DNA of 64,000 nucleotides from SZUA-22 sp963751695 (GTDB lineage: Bacteria > Bacteroidota > Ignavibacteria > Ignavibacteriales > Melioribacteraceae). Position numbers and translations under genes: made by a program. The stretch lies in the NCBI GenBank assembly GCA_963751695.1, contig CAVVVP010000005.1, positions 434,001 through 498,000 of the forward strand, read 5' to 3'. This document shows positions 44,680-55,607 of the stretch, piece by piece. How positions within the stretch are numbered: the first letter of the stretch is position 1; each line of letters opens with the position of its first letter. Below the pieces are notes generated by a model. The model searched no databases. It was not told where the DNA came from and worked only from the letters and a program-made list of their open reading frames with translations.

Positions 44680-45579
44680 TTATTTTAAACTATATCCTCT
44701 CAGAAACGCATCAGTCGTCATTCTTTTTCTTCCCTCGAGTTGGAGTTCAAGAATTTTTAAAGTATTCTCAGAACAACCAATGAATATTTCGTTTTTTGTC
44801 TGCTCTATCTGACCAGGAGAAAGTCTAAGCGAATATTCCACCTCAGATCTATATACTTTATACTTTTGTTCGTTTCGTGTAAAAAAAGCGGCTGGGAATG
44901 GCGAGAGCCCCCTTATTAAATTGTGGATCTTTTCAGCAGGCTGGTTCCAATTGATTTCGCAAAGTTCTTTCGTGATTTTTGGTGCTGGTGATGCTTCTTG
45001 ATTCTGCTGTTCCATCTCAGTTATATCTCCAATCTCAATTTTTGAAACAGTATCTAAGACCAATTGTGCACCAATATCTTTCATTTTATCGTGGAGCGTG
45101 CCGAAATTATCTTCGGCTTCTATTATAACTTTCTCTTGCATTAGAATATTTCCGGTATCAACTTTCTCCTTTAAGAAAAATGTGGTAAGACCGGTTTCTG
45201 CATCACCATTTATTAGTGCCCACTGTATTGGTGCAGCTCCCCTATACTTTGGAAGCAAAGAGCCATGCAGGTTGAATGAGCCGTGTTTAGGGAGTTCGAA
45301 AACAGATTTTGGTAAAATTCTAAAGGCTACTATTATAAAGAGATCAGCATCAATTTCTTTTAATTCATTTATAAAACTTTCATCACTTAACTTTAGGGGT
45401 TGAAGAACCTTTAAATTATTTTCAATTGCAAACTCTTTAATTGGGGTAGATGAAACTTTTCTGCCTCTCCCCCTTTCTTTGTCTGGTGCAGTAACAACAG
45501 CCGCAACATCATAAGAGGCAGTTAACTTATCAAGTGTTGGGACTGCAAAATCGGGTGTTCCGAAAAAAACTATTTTCAT
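44680..45579 (-). CDS. fmt: Methionyl-tRNA formyltransferase
   Basis: Formylates initiator Met-tRNA, 299 residues. FFGTPDFAVPTLDKL opens the Rossmann domain. The catalytic Asn-His region is FNLHGSLLPKYRGAAPIQW and the Asp in KVDTGNILMQ. The C-terminal OB-like domain includes IRGLSPFPAAFF. It follows def by three bases, the usual def-fmt pairing that prepares and removes the N-formyl group. Confidence 0.96.
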   Translation of the reverse strand: MKIVFFGTPDFAVPTLDKLTASYDVAAVVTAPDKERGRGRKVSSTPIKEFAIENNLKVLQPLKLSDESFINELKEIDADLFIIVAFRILPKSVFELPKHGSFNLHGSLLPKYRGAAPIQWALINGDAETGLTTFFLKEKVDTGNILMQEKVIIEAEDNFGTLHDKMKDIGAQLVLDTVSKIEIGDITEMEQQNQEASPAPKITKELCEINWNQPAEKIHNLIRGLSPFPAAFFTRNEQKYKVYRSEVEYSLRLSPGQIEQTKNEIFIGCSENTLKILELQLEGRKRMTTDAFLRGYSLK

Positions 45580-45582
45580 TTT

Positions 45583-46128
45583 TTATCTGCTTGTCATAAG
45601 GTAATCAACATCAACATCTCTTTTCATAATGTTTATCAATTCACCTTTCAATTTATCTTTTAATTTTGGATCAACTCTATCGGGAATCATTTTCCCAATA
45701 AGATGATCATACTCGTGCAGAATAACTCGAGCTAACCAGGAGTCAGCATCAATTATCTGTTCTTCCTCATCAGTATCAAGATACTTTAATTTTATCATTT
45801 CAGAACGTTCAACATCAGCTCGCAATGTCGGCAAACTCAAACATCCTTCTTCCATAGTTACTTTATCATCAGAGTATTCAACTATCTCTGGATTAATTAC
45901 AACCAAAGGTTTAAAGTCTTGGTATTCGTCCATTCCTTTTAGATCAATAATAAAAAATTTCTTATTCAATCCAACTTGATTTGCAGCAAGTCCAATACCA
46001 TAGGCATTTCGCATTGTCTCAAACATATTTTGTATATCTTCTATCAGTTCATCATCAACCTTATCTACCGGTTTTACAACCTCTCTTAAAATTGAATCTC
46101 CATAAATTGAAATCGGCATTATTGACAT
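45583..46128 (-). CDS. def: Peptide deformylase
   Basis: Iron-dependent removal of the N-formyl group from nascent proteins, 181 residues. All three motifs are visible: GIGLAANQVG, EEGCLSLP and HEYDHLIGKM (HExxH). The start is ATG 46128 with AGAGG upstream; the internal ATG at 46119 is possible. It precedes fmt and follows a membrane-protein gene by 13 bases. Confidence 0.96.
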   Translation of the reverse strand: MSIMPISIYGDSILREVVKPVDKVDDELIEDIQNMFETMRNAYGIGLAANQVGLNKKFFIIDLKGMDEYQDFKPLVVINPEIVEYSDDKVTMEEGCLSLPTLRADVERSEMIKLKYLDTDEEEQIIDADSWLARVILHEYDHLIGKMIPDRVDPKLKDKLKGELINIMKRDVDVDYLMTSR

Positions 46129-46141
46129 AATCTAAAAACCT

Positions 46142-47023
46142 CTAACTAAAATCTGAAATAATATCTGCACTCTGGTCTTTGAATAAAAAGACTGCTGTCG
46201 AGTGGAACAACATTGTAATTGAAAGTCTAAAAATAATTAACAATTGCTGAAGAATAAAGGTAAGAATTAAGAAATAGAATGGCGATCTCGGCACAAATAT
46301 TACTATAAAATTATAAACTACAGCACCGACTGCACCAATAACTGAGACAATTAGAAAGACTAAGAATATAAGTGTGTAATTCAAGCGGATAAATTTGAAA
46401 GTTTCTCTGAATCCGATTCTAACTTTCGTCAGATCCTTTAAGGCAATATTAACATTAACGTAGTCAGAGATAGCCGAAATGATTCCTATTAAAATAAGTA
46501 GAATCAAATATCGGGCTGACCTTGTCACTAAATCGAGTAGCACACTATTATAGATTTGCGAAATATAGGAAAGCCAATTCCCAATCAGATCATTCACAAC
46601 AAATATTAACGCAAAAAGAACAAGCGCAACAAGAGTAACTTTCATAAATCGGTACCAATATTTAACCCCGCCATAGAAAAAATCCGATATATGATTTTTT
46701 TTTGGATTATTAAATACAGTGATCAATCCACCAGAATAAAATGTTTGGATAAGTGCATTCATCCCTACAACACCATAAAATAGCAAAGGTAGTTTATCAA
46801 ATAGATTCTCGTACAAATACCGGAATTGGAGATACCACATATAATTAAAATTCATTGCCAATTTATCACTTAGTAGCGAGTGTTGGAGGTTGTCAAATAG
46901 CATTGAAAATATTGGAATGGTAATAACAAGTGCTAGAACTCCATTTGTTCCCCAAAGCAGAAGTAAGAACTTTTTGTTACGAGAAACAAGTTTTATTCCA
47001 CCCTTTAGTATTGATCTGATCAT
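46142..47023 (-). CDS. Hypothetical polytopic membrane protein
   Basis: 293 residues with about six membrane helices, including LLLLWGTNGVLALVITIPIF, VTLVALVLFALIFVV, YLILLILIGIISAIS and LIFLVFLIVSVIGAVGAVV. The N-terminal IRSILKGGIKLVSRNKK is basic. No family is firmly recognised; the layout resembles large integral membrane proteins of unknown function. The ATG at 47023 overlaps the upstream M1-like gene stop by four bases (ATGA), suggesting the two proteins act together. Confidence 0.75.
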   Translation of the reverse strand: MIRSILKGGIKLVSRNKKFLLLLWGTNGVLALVITIPIFSMLFDNLQHSLLSDKLAMNFNYMWYLQFRYLYENLFDKLPLLFYGVVGMNALIQTFYSGGLITVFNNPKKNHISDFFYGGVKYWYRFMKVTLVALVLFALIFVVNDLIGNWLSYISQIYNSVLLDLVTRSARYLILLILIGIISAISDYVNVNIALKDLTKVRIGFRETFKFIRLNYTLIFLVFLIVSVIGAVGAVVYNFIVIFVPRSPFYFLILTFILQQLLIIFRLSITMLFHSTAVFLFKDQSADIISDFS

Positions 47024-48911
47024 CCAATCCCTCCAAAAACAAGAAATGCATTTTGGAACCAAAAAAATACTCTCGTTGCAAAAGAGAGAGATCCCCAGTA
47101 CTGATTTTCTATTACATACGAGTTGTTAGAATAATTGAGGTCTAGCAAGTTTTGTTGCATCGGATCAATTTCAACCGAAAGAACTTCATTTTTGGAATTA
47201 AATTTTATTCTTTTAAATCTCTCTTCACCATTCCAAAAATATTCGAGAGTATCATACTCAGTGTTTATAGCAATTATTACTGGTGATATTCCATCCTCAT
47301 TTCGCACAACCAACACTTCATATTCTTGTTCGGATAACCGTTTAATCTCCTGGACTGCATAGTCAAAACGTTTGCCGGTATGAAACAGATCATTCAAAAT
47401 AATTGAATATTCTTCATTACAACCATTTTTGATTTCACTCAAAAAGTTTTTCGCGCTTGGATGACTAAAACGATACTTCTTAAAATAATTTCCCAGATTC
47501 TGTTTAACTAAATCTTGGCCAATAAATTTCTCCAATGTTAAAAATGCCAACTGTGGTTTTATAATTGAGGAAACTTCATACTCTTTGTACCCTGGATATT
47601 CTGCTGACTCAACAGACATGTCGCTGTAGGTGAAGTTTTGATAGTATTTCTCAATAAATCTTCCCCTTCTGGAATTGTGTTATTCCCAATTGTATAAATA
47701 ATGGGGATATCACTGTAGGAAAGAAAATGCAAACCTTTTATTGGATAGTATGTTGAAAAATTAAAATATGTATACAGGTCTCCATAGAATTTTCTTACCA
47801 TTTTCTCTGCAACATAAGCACTAAGACCCTTTGACAACCACGAACTCTCAAATTCATTTGGGGCAATGATAATGCCAAAGTACTGTTCAGCTAAAAGTGA
47901 GCTAATTTTGTATTCCAATTTTTGAGAGTTTACAGGAGAAATAATTTCAAACTCGGTTGCAATTATTCCTGGGTACGAACTTGATCGATACTCACTGTTC
48001 TGCGGAAGTTCTAGAATCGTTAGGTTGTAAGGAAGTTCTTCAAAAAGATGATTCAGTGAAGTTAAATAGTTTGATACTGCATCTGCATATCTTTCAATGT
48101 AGTTGTCATTCCCTTTTTGCGTATAGATTTCAAGATTCGATTTAGAACCTCCAACATCAATCTCTACTGATGATTCGACAAGGTCTGTAAAAACAAACCA
48201 ATTATAGGAAGGGATATTCTTCAAAGAACAGTTGTAGATGTCTGCTCCAGAATAATATATTTTAGATTTATTTGCTGCTGCTATTTGAAAGTAGCTTGGT
48301 ATTTTTAACTCAACTTGATAATTGGAAAAATCTGAATAAGATTTTATGTACTCATGATGTGGATATGCAATAAACTTGCTGTCAGAATAAGCGGCTACTT
48401 TAGGATGCCAGTCCTCAAAAAATAAAAACAGATTATCCTTAAATTCATCTTTCGAAGCAAGTTCAGCCTTATATGCAAAATCTAATTTTAATGTGTCTTC
48501 TTGCCTAAGAGGAGTATGCAATGCTAGTTTAATAAGAGTGCTATCAACAAAGAATACACCCTTATTTTCTACAAATTCAATTTGATTAGTGTCAAATATT
48601 TTATTGTAATCTATAATATATTTTACTTTTTTATCTCTACTCGCAGGCAAATTGATATAAATTGTGTCAAGTGAAGATGGACTCTTATTTATCCAACTTA
48701 GAACACCGGAAAAAACGAACGTACTTTCCGACTCAATAAATTCAATACTGATATCATAAAATGAGTTTACACTAGTATTAATACTTTTTTGAATAAACGA
48801 TGTTTGCTCAGGAGCTGTAGTAGTATCTGTAACAAGTTCAGAAATATTTTCCGAAAGGTTATTTAGCGCAGCAAAAATAGCAAAAAGAATTATGATCGAA
48901 ATAATTTTCAT
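47020..48911 (-). CDS. M1-peptidase-fold protein lacking the zinc site (one frameshift)
   Basis: About 630 residues when two frames are joined at the GGGG run near 47664-47667. An N-terminal hydrophobic segment anchors or exports it. The middle follows M1 aminopeptidase order: beta-rich N-domain, SSSYPGIIATE in the GxMEN position, ISSLLAEQYFG where HELAHQWFG is expected and ESSWLSKGLSAYVAEK where WLNEGFA occurs. All three zinc ligands and the catalytic Glu are missing, so it is probably a non-catalytic scaffold or binding protein. The C-terminal part (FLSEIKNGCNEEY onward) fits the M1 helical domain. It is the first gene of the unit with the membrane protein, def and fmt. Confidence 0.75.
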
Positions 48912-49066
48912 AAATAAGTTATCATATTGAGGAATTAATATTCAACTACATCTTCAAACTTAAACAAACATAAAAAAATAAAATTTTTATTTGCAATTTT
49001 CTCAATAATATTCAATATTGGTTCAATTTTTTAATTCGTTGCATCAAAAAACAATCATAGGAAAAT

Positions 49067-50458
49067 ATGGCCCAATCAGTTATAGGAAGAGAACAATGGG
49101 GTTCAAAAATTGGATTTATTCTTGCCGCAGCCGGCTCTGCAGTAGGACTAGGAAATATTTGGGCTTTCCCCTATGTTGTTGGATCTAATGGTGGTGCTGC
49201 TTTTATTTTCGTTTATCTGATTTGTGTTGCAATAATTGGCTTACCTTTACTATTATCAGAAGTACTCCTTGGTAGAACTACACAACGAAATCCCGTCGGA
49301 ACCTTCAAAGCATTATCAAAATCACCTTTTTGGAAAGCAGTAGGTGGAATGGGTGTTGTAGCTGGATTTGTGATTGCTTCATTTTATGTTGTAGTATCAG
49401 GTTGGGCTATCGGATATATTTATGAATCATTTAGTGGAGTATTCTTTGAATTTACCACTGCCAAAGATGCGATAAAACATTACAGTGAACTAACAAGCTC
49501 TCCAATTTGGACATTAGGAATGGTTGCGATATTGATGCTTATTACTACAAGTATTGTCCTTTATGGAGTTCAGAAAGGAATTGAGAAAGGGAGTAAAATC
49601 TTAATGCCCCTTCTCTTTATTCTGTTGATTGGAGTAATGCTGAGAGGCCTTACACTAGAAGGGTCATCCGCAGGTCTTTCTTTTCTCTTCGATCCCGATT
49701 GGAGTAAAATAACAGGCAGCACTGTTCTTGTAGCACTTGGGCAAGCTTTCTTCACACTCTCATTAGGGATGGGTGCTATGATGACCTATGGCAGCTATAT
49801 GTCCAAAAAAGAAAATGCTGTTACATCGTCTTTGCAGATTGTGATCATTGATACCTCAATTGCAATCATTGCTGGTATAGCTATTTTTACTGCAGTATTT
49901 GCAATTGGTCTTAATCCCTCAGAAGGCGTTGGTCTAATATTTCATACTCTTCCGATGGTCTTCTCAAAAATGACTGGTGGATATTTTATTTCCATAATTT
50001 TCTTTATCCTTTTATCAATAGCAGCAATAACTTCTGTTATTTCTCTACTTGAAGTTGTAATAGCTTATTTTGTTGATGAAAGAAAATGGTCTAGGAAAAA
50101 GGCAGTACTAATTATCGGCTTCTTAATTTTATTAGCTAGTATTCCTAGTGCGCTTTCATTTAATCTAATGTCCGATGTCCTCTTTTTTGAGATGACATTT
50201 TTTGACTTAATGTTTTACATTACTTTCAACTTCATGTTACCCACCGGTGGTTTACTTATAACAATCTTTATTGGATGGATTTGGGGACTAGACCATGCTG
50301 AGCGTGAACTTAAATTGGGTGCTGAAAAATTATTCGATAGATCTTATTGGCAGATTGCTGTCTGGAAACTGGCAGTGAAGTATGTTGCTCCAGTATTAAT
50401 CTTTATTGTGCTTCTGAATTCACTCGGATTGTTGGATATTATCCTCTCAATCTTTTAA
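49067..50458 (+). CDS. Sodium-dependent transporter, NSS/SNF family
   Basis: Twelve-helix sodium-coupled amino-acid symporter (LeuT type), 463 residues. The helix 1 signature is WGSKIGFILAAAGSAVGLGN followed by IWAFPYVVGSNGG, which forms sodium and substrate sites. SLGMGAMMTYGSYMSKKEN is the conserved helix 6-7 region. The substrate is probably a neutral amino acid. It is followed after 24 bases by an AGCS symporter on the same strand. Confidence 0.93.
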   Translation: MAQSVIGREQWGSKIGFILAAAGSAVGLGNIWAFPYVVGSNGGAAFIFVYLICVAIIGLPLLLSEVLLGRTTQRNPVGTFKALSKSPFWKAVGGMGVVAGFVIASFYVVVSGWAIGYIYESFSGVFFEFTTAKDAIKHYSELTSSPIWTLGMVAILMLITTSIVLYGVQKGIEKGSKILMPLLFILLIGVMLRGLTLEGSSAGLSFLFDPDWSKITGSTVLVALGQAFFTLSLGMGAMMTYGSYMSKKENAVTSSLQIVIIDTSIAIIAGIAIFTAVFAIGLNPSEGVGLIFHTLPMVFSKMTGGYFISIIFFILLSIAAITSVISLLEVVIAYFVDERKWSRKKAVLIIGFLILLASIPSALSFNLMSDVLFFEMTFFDLMFYITFNFMLPTGGLLITIFIGWIWGLDHAERELKLGAEKLFDRSYWQIAVWKLAVKYVAPVLIFIVLLNSLGLLDIILSIF

Positions 50459-50482
50459 AATTTAATAACAATCTACATTAAA

Positions 50483-52111
50483 ATGAAAAAATCAATTCTT
50501 GGAATCATCACTTTAGCTACAATATTTGCAATCGTATTTCTATATTCACTTATTTACGGTAACGTGCAACCTCTTTTCGATCTTGTTTGGATCTTTCCCG
50601 GTAATTTTGATTTTCTACAATCTTTCCCATCAGAAGATATTCCTTTAGGCGTATTACCTTTAATGATCATTGCATTAATTGGTACCGGAATCTTTATAAG
50701 TTTTAAACTTAATTTTCCTCAAGTATCTCGCTTTTGGCATGGCGTAAAAGTTACCATGGGCATCTATGATAATCCTGATGATGAAGGAGATCTTAATCAT
50801 TTTAAGGCTCTCTCAACAGCTCTTTCTGCAACTGTTGGTATTGGAAACATAGCTGGTGTTGCTACCGCCCTTTATTATGGTGGTCCTGGTGCCTTGTTTT
50901 GGATGTGGATTACAGCTTTCTTTGGTACTGCTCTAAAATACGCAGAAAGTACACTTGGTCATAAATATAGAGAAATTCTCCCGGATGGTAGTACGGCTGG
51001 CGGCCCAATGTACACAATAGAAAAAGGTCTTGGAGCCAATTGGAGGTGGATGGCAGTAGCCTTTGCAAGTTTTGCAATAATTTGTTCGTTTGCAACAGGT
51101 AATGCAATTCAATCATTTACAGTTTCTGACCAGATCTATTCAGAGGTTTCTCAAATTGTTGGGACTGCTGGATTTCTTACAATAAAACATACAATAATTG
51201 GAGACTTCGCAGTATCTCTTCAACAAGTACTAAGTGGTTTAGCCCTTTCAGCAATTGTTGGAGCAGTTATTATTGGAGGAATTAAACGTATAGGGAATGT
51301 CACCGGATTTCTTTCTCCATTCATGGCAGTCTTTTATGTAATATCTGGTTTACTAATACTAATTGCTAATTTGGAAGAACTCATACCAAGCTTCGGATTG
51401 ATTTTCGATATGGCATTCAATCCTCCAGCTGAAATTGCTGGAGTAAGTGGAGGAGCTTTTCTTGTATTCATGAATACAATGCTATGGGGAATAAAACGAG
51501 GTTTATATTCAAATGAAGCAGGACAAGGTAGTGCTGCTATTGCTCATTCAACAGCAAAGACAAAGTATTCTGTTCGTGAAGGTTCTGTTGCAATGTTGGG
51601 ACCCTTTATTGATACTATCACTATTTGTACTCTTACTGGATTAGTTATCCTTACTACGGGAGCATGGCATCATACACAATTCTATGTGGAAAGAATTGAT
51701 CCAAATTTTGCGGGAGAACTCTATAACTCATCATTATTAACATCACTTGCTTTTAAAAATGGATTAAGCTGGTTGTTTGACTATGGAGACAAAATTATTA
51801 CAATTGGTGTTTTACTCTTCGCAATTTCAACAATGATTAGTTGGTCATTTTATGGTGATAGAGCTACCTACTATCTATTTGGTAAGAAAATGATACTTCC
51901 TTATAAGTGGTTATTCATATTCTTTGTTTTCATTGGTGCAATTGCAGAACTTGAAGCAGTGTGGGCATTCGGAGATGCAGCGCTTGGATTTATGACCTTC
52001 CCAAATTTAATTTCAATCATTTTGTTATCCCCAATTTTAGTTAAAGAAACTAAAGAGTACTTTAGTCGAGAGCACATTCCCTATAAACAAAAGGATAAAT
52101 TGAAAAATTAG
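50483..52111 (+). CDS. Sodium:alanine symporter family (AGCS) transporter
   Basis: 542-residue membrane protein of the AGCS family, which imports alanine or glycine with sodium. Typical segments are FKALSTALSATVGIGNIAGV, GPGALFWMWITAFFGTALKY, YSNEAGQGSAAIAHSTAKT and PFIDTITICTLTGLVIL. Compared with E. coli YaaJ-type proteins it has a longer N-terminal periplasmic stretch. It is the second gene of a two-gene amino-acid uptake operon, ending at a strong terminator. Confidence 0.93.
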   Translation: MKKSILGIITLATIFAIVFLYSLIYGNVQPLFDLVWIFPGNFDFLQSFPSEDIPLGVLPLMIIALIGTGIFISFKLNFPQVSRFWHGVKVTMGIYDNPDDEGDLNHFKALSTALSATVGIGNIAGVATALYYGGPGALFWMWITAFFGTALKYAESTLGHKYREILPDGSTAGGPMYTIEKGLGANWRWMAVAFASFAIICSFATGNAIQSFTVSDQIYSEVSQIVGTAGFLTIKHTIIGDFAVSLQQVLSGLALSAIVGAVIIGGIKRIGNVTGFLSPFMAVFYVISGLLILIANLEELIPSFGLIFDMAFNPPAEIAGVSGGAFLVFMNTMLWGIKRGLYSNEAGQGSAAIAHSTAKTKYSVREGSVAMLGPFIDTITICTLTGLVILTTGAWHHTQFYVERIDPNFAGELYNSSLLTSLAFKNGLSWLFDYGDKIITIGVLLFAISTMISWSFYGDRATYYLFGKKMILPYKWLFIFFVFIGAIAELEAVWAFGDAALGFMTFPNLISIILLSPILVKETKEYFSREHIPYKQKDKLKN

Positions 52112-52142
52112 AATTGTTTGAATGATAAAGATATTTTAAAAC

Positions 52143-52173
52143 AAAAAAAGCCTCTTTTACCAAGAGGCTTTTT
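52143..52173. terminator. Bidirectional terminator between the symporter and phosphofructokinase genes
   Basis: AAAAAAAGCCTCTT (52143-52156), loop TTACC and AAGAGGCTTTTT (52162-52173) form a GC-cored stem flanked by A and T runs. It serves the symporter operon (plus) and the phosphofructokinase gene (minus). Confidence 0.92.
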
Positions 52174-52196
52174 ATTATAATCTTAAAAACTATTTA

Positions 52197-53246
52197 TTAA
52201 CCAAAAAATGTTTCTGCAGTATTATAAAGTTCATCATCAACAGTTTTTAGTGTCCCAACAGCTTCATCTAAAGAAACCGCAACAATATGAGATCCTTGAA
52301 GTGAAGTCATTTTACCAAAATCTCCAGCAGCAATAAGCTCGGCAGCTTTAACTCCAAATCTGCTTCCTAATACTCTATCAAATGCGGTTGGAGTTCCACC
52401 TCTCTGAATATGACCTAGAACAACTGCTCTTGTCTCGTAACCAGTTCTTCTTTCAATTTCTTCAGCAACTATATTTCCAATACCCCCCAACGAAACATGC
52501 CCAAATGAATCTTTTTCTAATTTTTGTAGAACAAAAGAACCATCACTATCTTGACCTTCTTCGGTATTAATCTTTGCTCCTTCAGCAATTACTACAATAC
52601 TAAATGATTTTCCTCTTGCGTGTCTCTTCATTAATGTGTCGCAGACTTCTTCCAATTTGAATGGTTTTTCTGGTATGAGAGTTATATCTGCTCCGCCAGC
52701 TAAGCCTGAATGCAATGCAATCCATCCAGCGTGTCTACCCATAACTTCAACCACAAGAACTCTGTTATGCGATTCAGCAGTTGTGTGCAATCTATCAATT
52801 GCTTCAGTTGCAATATTAACTGCTGTATCAAATCCAAATGTATAGTCAGTTGCGCTGAGATCATTATCAATTGTTTTAGGAACTCCAATAACATTGAGAC
52901 CGTCTTTGTACAATTTGGCTGCAACACCTAGTGTGTCTTCACCACCTATTGCAACTAGTGCATCTAGTCCAATTTCTTTATAGTTTTGAATCGCCAATCG
53001 GTAGTAATCTTTTCCTTCCTCGTATAAGTTTGTTCTTGAAGATCCCAAAATAGTGCCGCCACGATGTAAAATTCCAGAAATCGCCTCATGATCTAGTTGG
53101 TAATAATCTTTATCGAGTAATCCTCTCCATCCATTTTTTATTCCAAAAACCTCATGACCCAAGAGAAGTGACTTTCTTACAACTCCACGAATAACTGCAT
53201 TTAAGCCAGGACAATCGCCGCCGCCAGTCAAAATTCCTATTCTCAT
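52197..53246 (-). CDS. 6-phosphofructokinase with PPi-type residues
   Basis: Phosphorylates fructose 6-phosphate at C1, 349 residues. The fold begins RIGILTGGGDCPGLNAVIRG. In E. coli numbering, which this protein matches without gaps to here, the phosphoryl-donor residues are Asp104 (GGEDTLG) and Lys124 (PKTIDND). ATP-dependent enzymes have Gly at both; Asp104 and Lys124 are the marks of pyrophosphate-dependent enzymes. The catalytic Asp127 in TIDND and the MGRHAGWIAL substrate motif are intact. Prediction: reversible PPi-dependent enzyme (Pfp). Monocistronic. Confidence 0.92.
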   Translation of the reverse strand: MRIGILTGGGDCPGLNAVIRGVVRKSLLLGHEVFGIKNGWRGLLDKDYYQLDHEAISGILHRGGTILGSSRTNLYEEGKDYYRLAIQNYKEIGLDALVAIGGEDTLGVAAKLYKDGLNVIGVPKTIDNDLSATDYTFGFDTAVNIATEAIDRLHTTAESHNRVLVVEVMGRHAGWIALHSGLAGGADITLIPEKPFKLEEVCDTLMKRHARGKSFSIVVIAEGAKINTEEGQDSDGSFVLQKLEKDSFGHVSLGGIGNIVAEEIERRTGYETRAVVLGHIQRGGTPTAFDRVLGSRFGVKAAELIAAGDFGKMTSLQGSHIVAVSLDEAVGTLKTVDDELYNTAETFFG

Positions 53247-53279
53247 TTCATAGCACCTATTAATTTATTATTATAATGT

Positions 53280-55476
53280 TTATACCAAAGTAAGTTTTGC
53301 AAACTTGCTAAGAAGATGTTTTGTTCCAAACTCATCAAAAGAGACACTGATTCTTTGGCTGTCACCAATACCATTTATTTGTAAAATTTTGCCAGCTCCA
53401 AATTTTTCATGCTTTACACGACTGCCAACTCTGTAAGATCTATGTTCTTGATCAAAATCGTCATAACTTTCTTGATACAGTTCATCATAATAAGATTTTC
53501 TTCGTCTTGAAGAAGTTGCTCTTTCGTTACCTGCATTCATTTCATGAATGGTTGCTGGATCTAGTTCTTCTAAAAATCTTGATTTGCTTTGATAAGCAAC
53601 TTCTCCAAATCTATATCTAGAGCGTGCATAAGTTAGAATCACTTTCTTTTCAGCTCTTGTTATAGCAACATAAAAAAGTCTTCTTTCTTCTTCAATATGT
53701 GAATCAGAATCAAATTTTGGATTTAGAGGGAAAATATCTTCTTCGCATCCAGTTATAAATACTAGTGGAAATTCCAATCCTTTTGACGCATGAATTGTCA
53801 TCAATGTAACGAGTTATTAGTTTCATCAAATTGATCGATTCCAGCTAATAAGTGAAACATCTGACAAGGAAATCATCAATTGTAGCTTTTGGATTTGATC
53901 TTTGCAAATTCCGCAATTCCGGAAAATAAGTTCTTGAACATTCTCATATCTTTGTTTTGATTCGGCTGAGTATTTTCTTCCTTATACATTCTTAAGAATA
54001 CCCAATTCATCAATCAATGCCGCAAGCAAGTTCGAGTTAATGAGAGTTGATCTTTGAGATCGATATACTTATCAAGTAGCAGTTTGAATTGTTTTACATT
54101 TTTCTGAATTCTTTCTTTAACCTCAATCACTTCAAAAACTCTCGACATAGTAGTAAATAAGTGACAAATCAAGTTTGCGTGAAAAATCAATCATTTTACT
54201 TATCGAAGTATTACCAATTCCTCTTTGAGGAAAGTTCATAATTCTTAATAAACTTTCTTCGTCATTTTGATTAGCTAAAACTCGCAAGTATCCAACAATG
54301 TCTTTAACTTCTTTTCTCTCTGTAAAACTCAACTCCGCCAATAATTTTATAAGGAATTTTTTCTCTTCTTAATGCTTCTTCCAAAGCTCGTGATTGAGAA
54401 TTAATTCTGTAAAGAATTGCAATATCATTTAATGAAAGTTTTTTAGCTGATATTTCTTTTTTGATTTGCTTAGAAATTTGAAAAGCTTCATCTTTTTCAT
54501 CTGAACAGCGAAGAATTGATAGTTTTTCACCCTCAGCATTTTCAGTCCAAAGATGTTTTTTCAATTTGATTTGTATTGTTTTTAATAACAGAATCTGCAG
54601 CTTTTAGAATAGTTTGAGTTGAACGATAGTTTTGTTCAAGTCTGAAAATTTGAGCTTTATGCAAAATCTTTTTCAAAGTTCAAGCATATTGTTTAGTTTC
54701 TGCACCTCTCCATCCATAAATTACTTTGAGCATCATCACCAACAACACAAATTTTTGTTCTTCCAGTGGTCAGCATTTTAATAATTTCGTACTGAGCTTT
54801 GTTTGTATCCTGGAATTCATCGACAAGATATACTTAAATTGCTTCTTATACTTTTGAAGAATTCTTTGATGATTATTAAAAAGTTCAATCGGTTTTAAAA
54901 TAGATCATCAAAATCCATTGAATTATTTTCAAATAGACGTTTATTATATTCTATATAAACTTGCGCAAACTTTTTCTCTGAAGCAGTTTCAGCATGATGC
55001 TTTGCTAAATTCATCCGCGAAAATCATTCTGATTTTTAAGGAGCTGATTTGATGATGAATAGCAGATGAAGATTTATCATCTATTGATAGATTAAGTTCT
55101 TGCAGGACATTTACCTACAAGAGAAACAGAGTCTTCCTTATCATAAATTGAAAAGTTTGTTCTGTAATTCAATTTAGTAGCTTCTGATCTTAAGATTTTT
55201 GCAAAGATTGAGTGAAAAGTACCCATCCATAGTTGCTTCGCTTTTTCTTACCAATCAGTTCCCTCAATTCTCTCTTTCATTTCTTTTGCAGCTTTATTTG
55301 TAAATGTTAAAGCTAGAATTTGAAGATGGGTCAAAATCATTTTCTATTAGATAAGCTATTTTGTGCGTTAGGACTTTTGTTTTTCCGGAACCCGCTCCAG
55401 CTACGATTAAATGAGCATGAGAATTAAATTCAACCGCTTCTAATTGAGCGTCATTCAAGTTTTTTAGTGATTTCAT
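53280..55476 (-). CDS. UvrD/PcrA/Rep-family DNA helicase, interrupted by many frame changes
   Basis: Superfamily 1 helicase for repair or replication. The N-terminal LNDAQLEAVEFNSHAHLIVA and Walker A GAGSGKTKVL are intact from 55476. Middle fragments carry family segments such as LAILYRINSQSRALEEALRR-type sequence and GIGNTSISKMIDF. The C-terminal piece has MTIHASKGLEFPLVFITGCE, RLFYVAITRAEKKVILTYA and a PcrA-like tail with VKHEKFGAGKILQING. The span encodes about 732 residues, the family size, but it is broken into at least five frames between 53800 and 55330. All parts are in order, so sequence error is likelier than decay. Confidence 0.88.
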
Positions 55477-55607
55477 AGGCCTCTGATTTTTTTAGTCTGC
55501 AAATTTATTAAAAATCAGCCTCTAATCCAAGAATTTAATGATTTTCCTTAATATTAGGTTACGATATACTGTTTGGAGAGATAGTTTATTTGGACAAGAT
55601 TGCTAGA

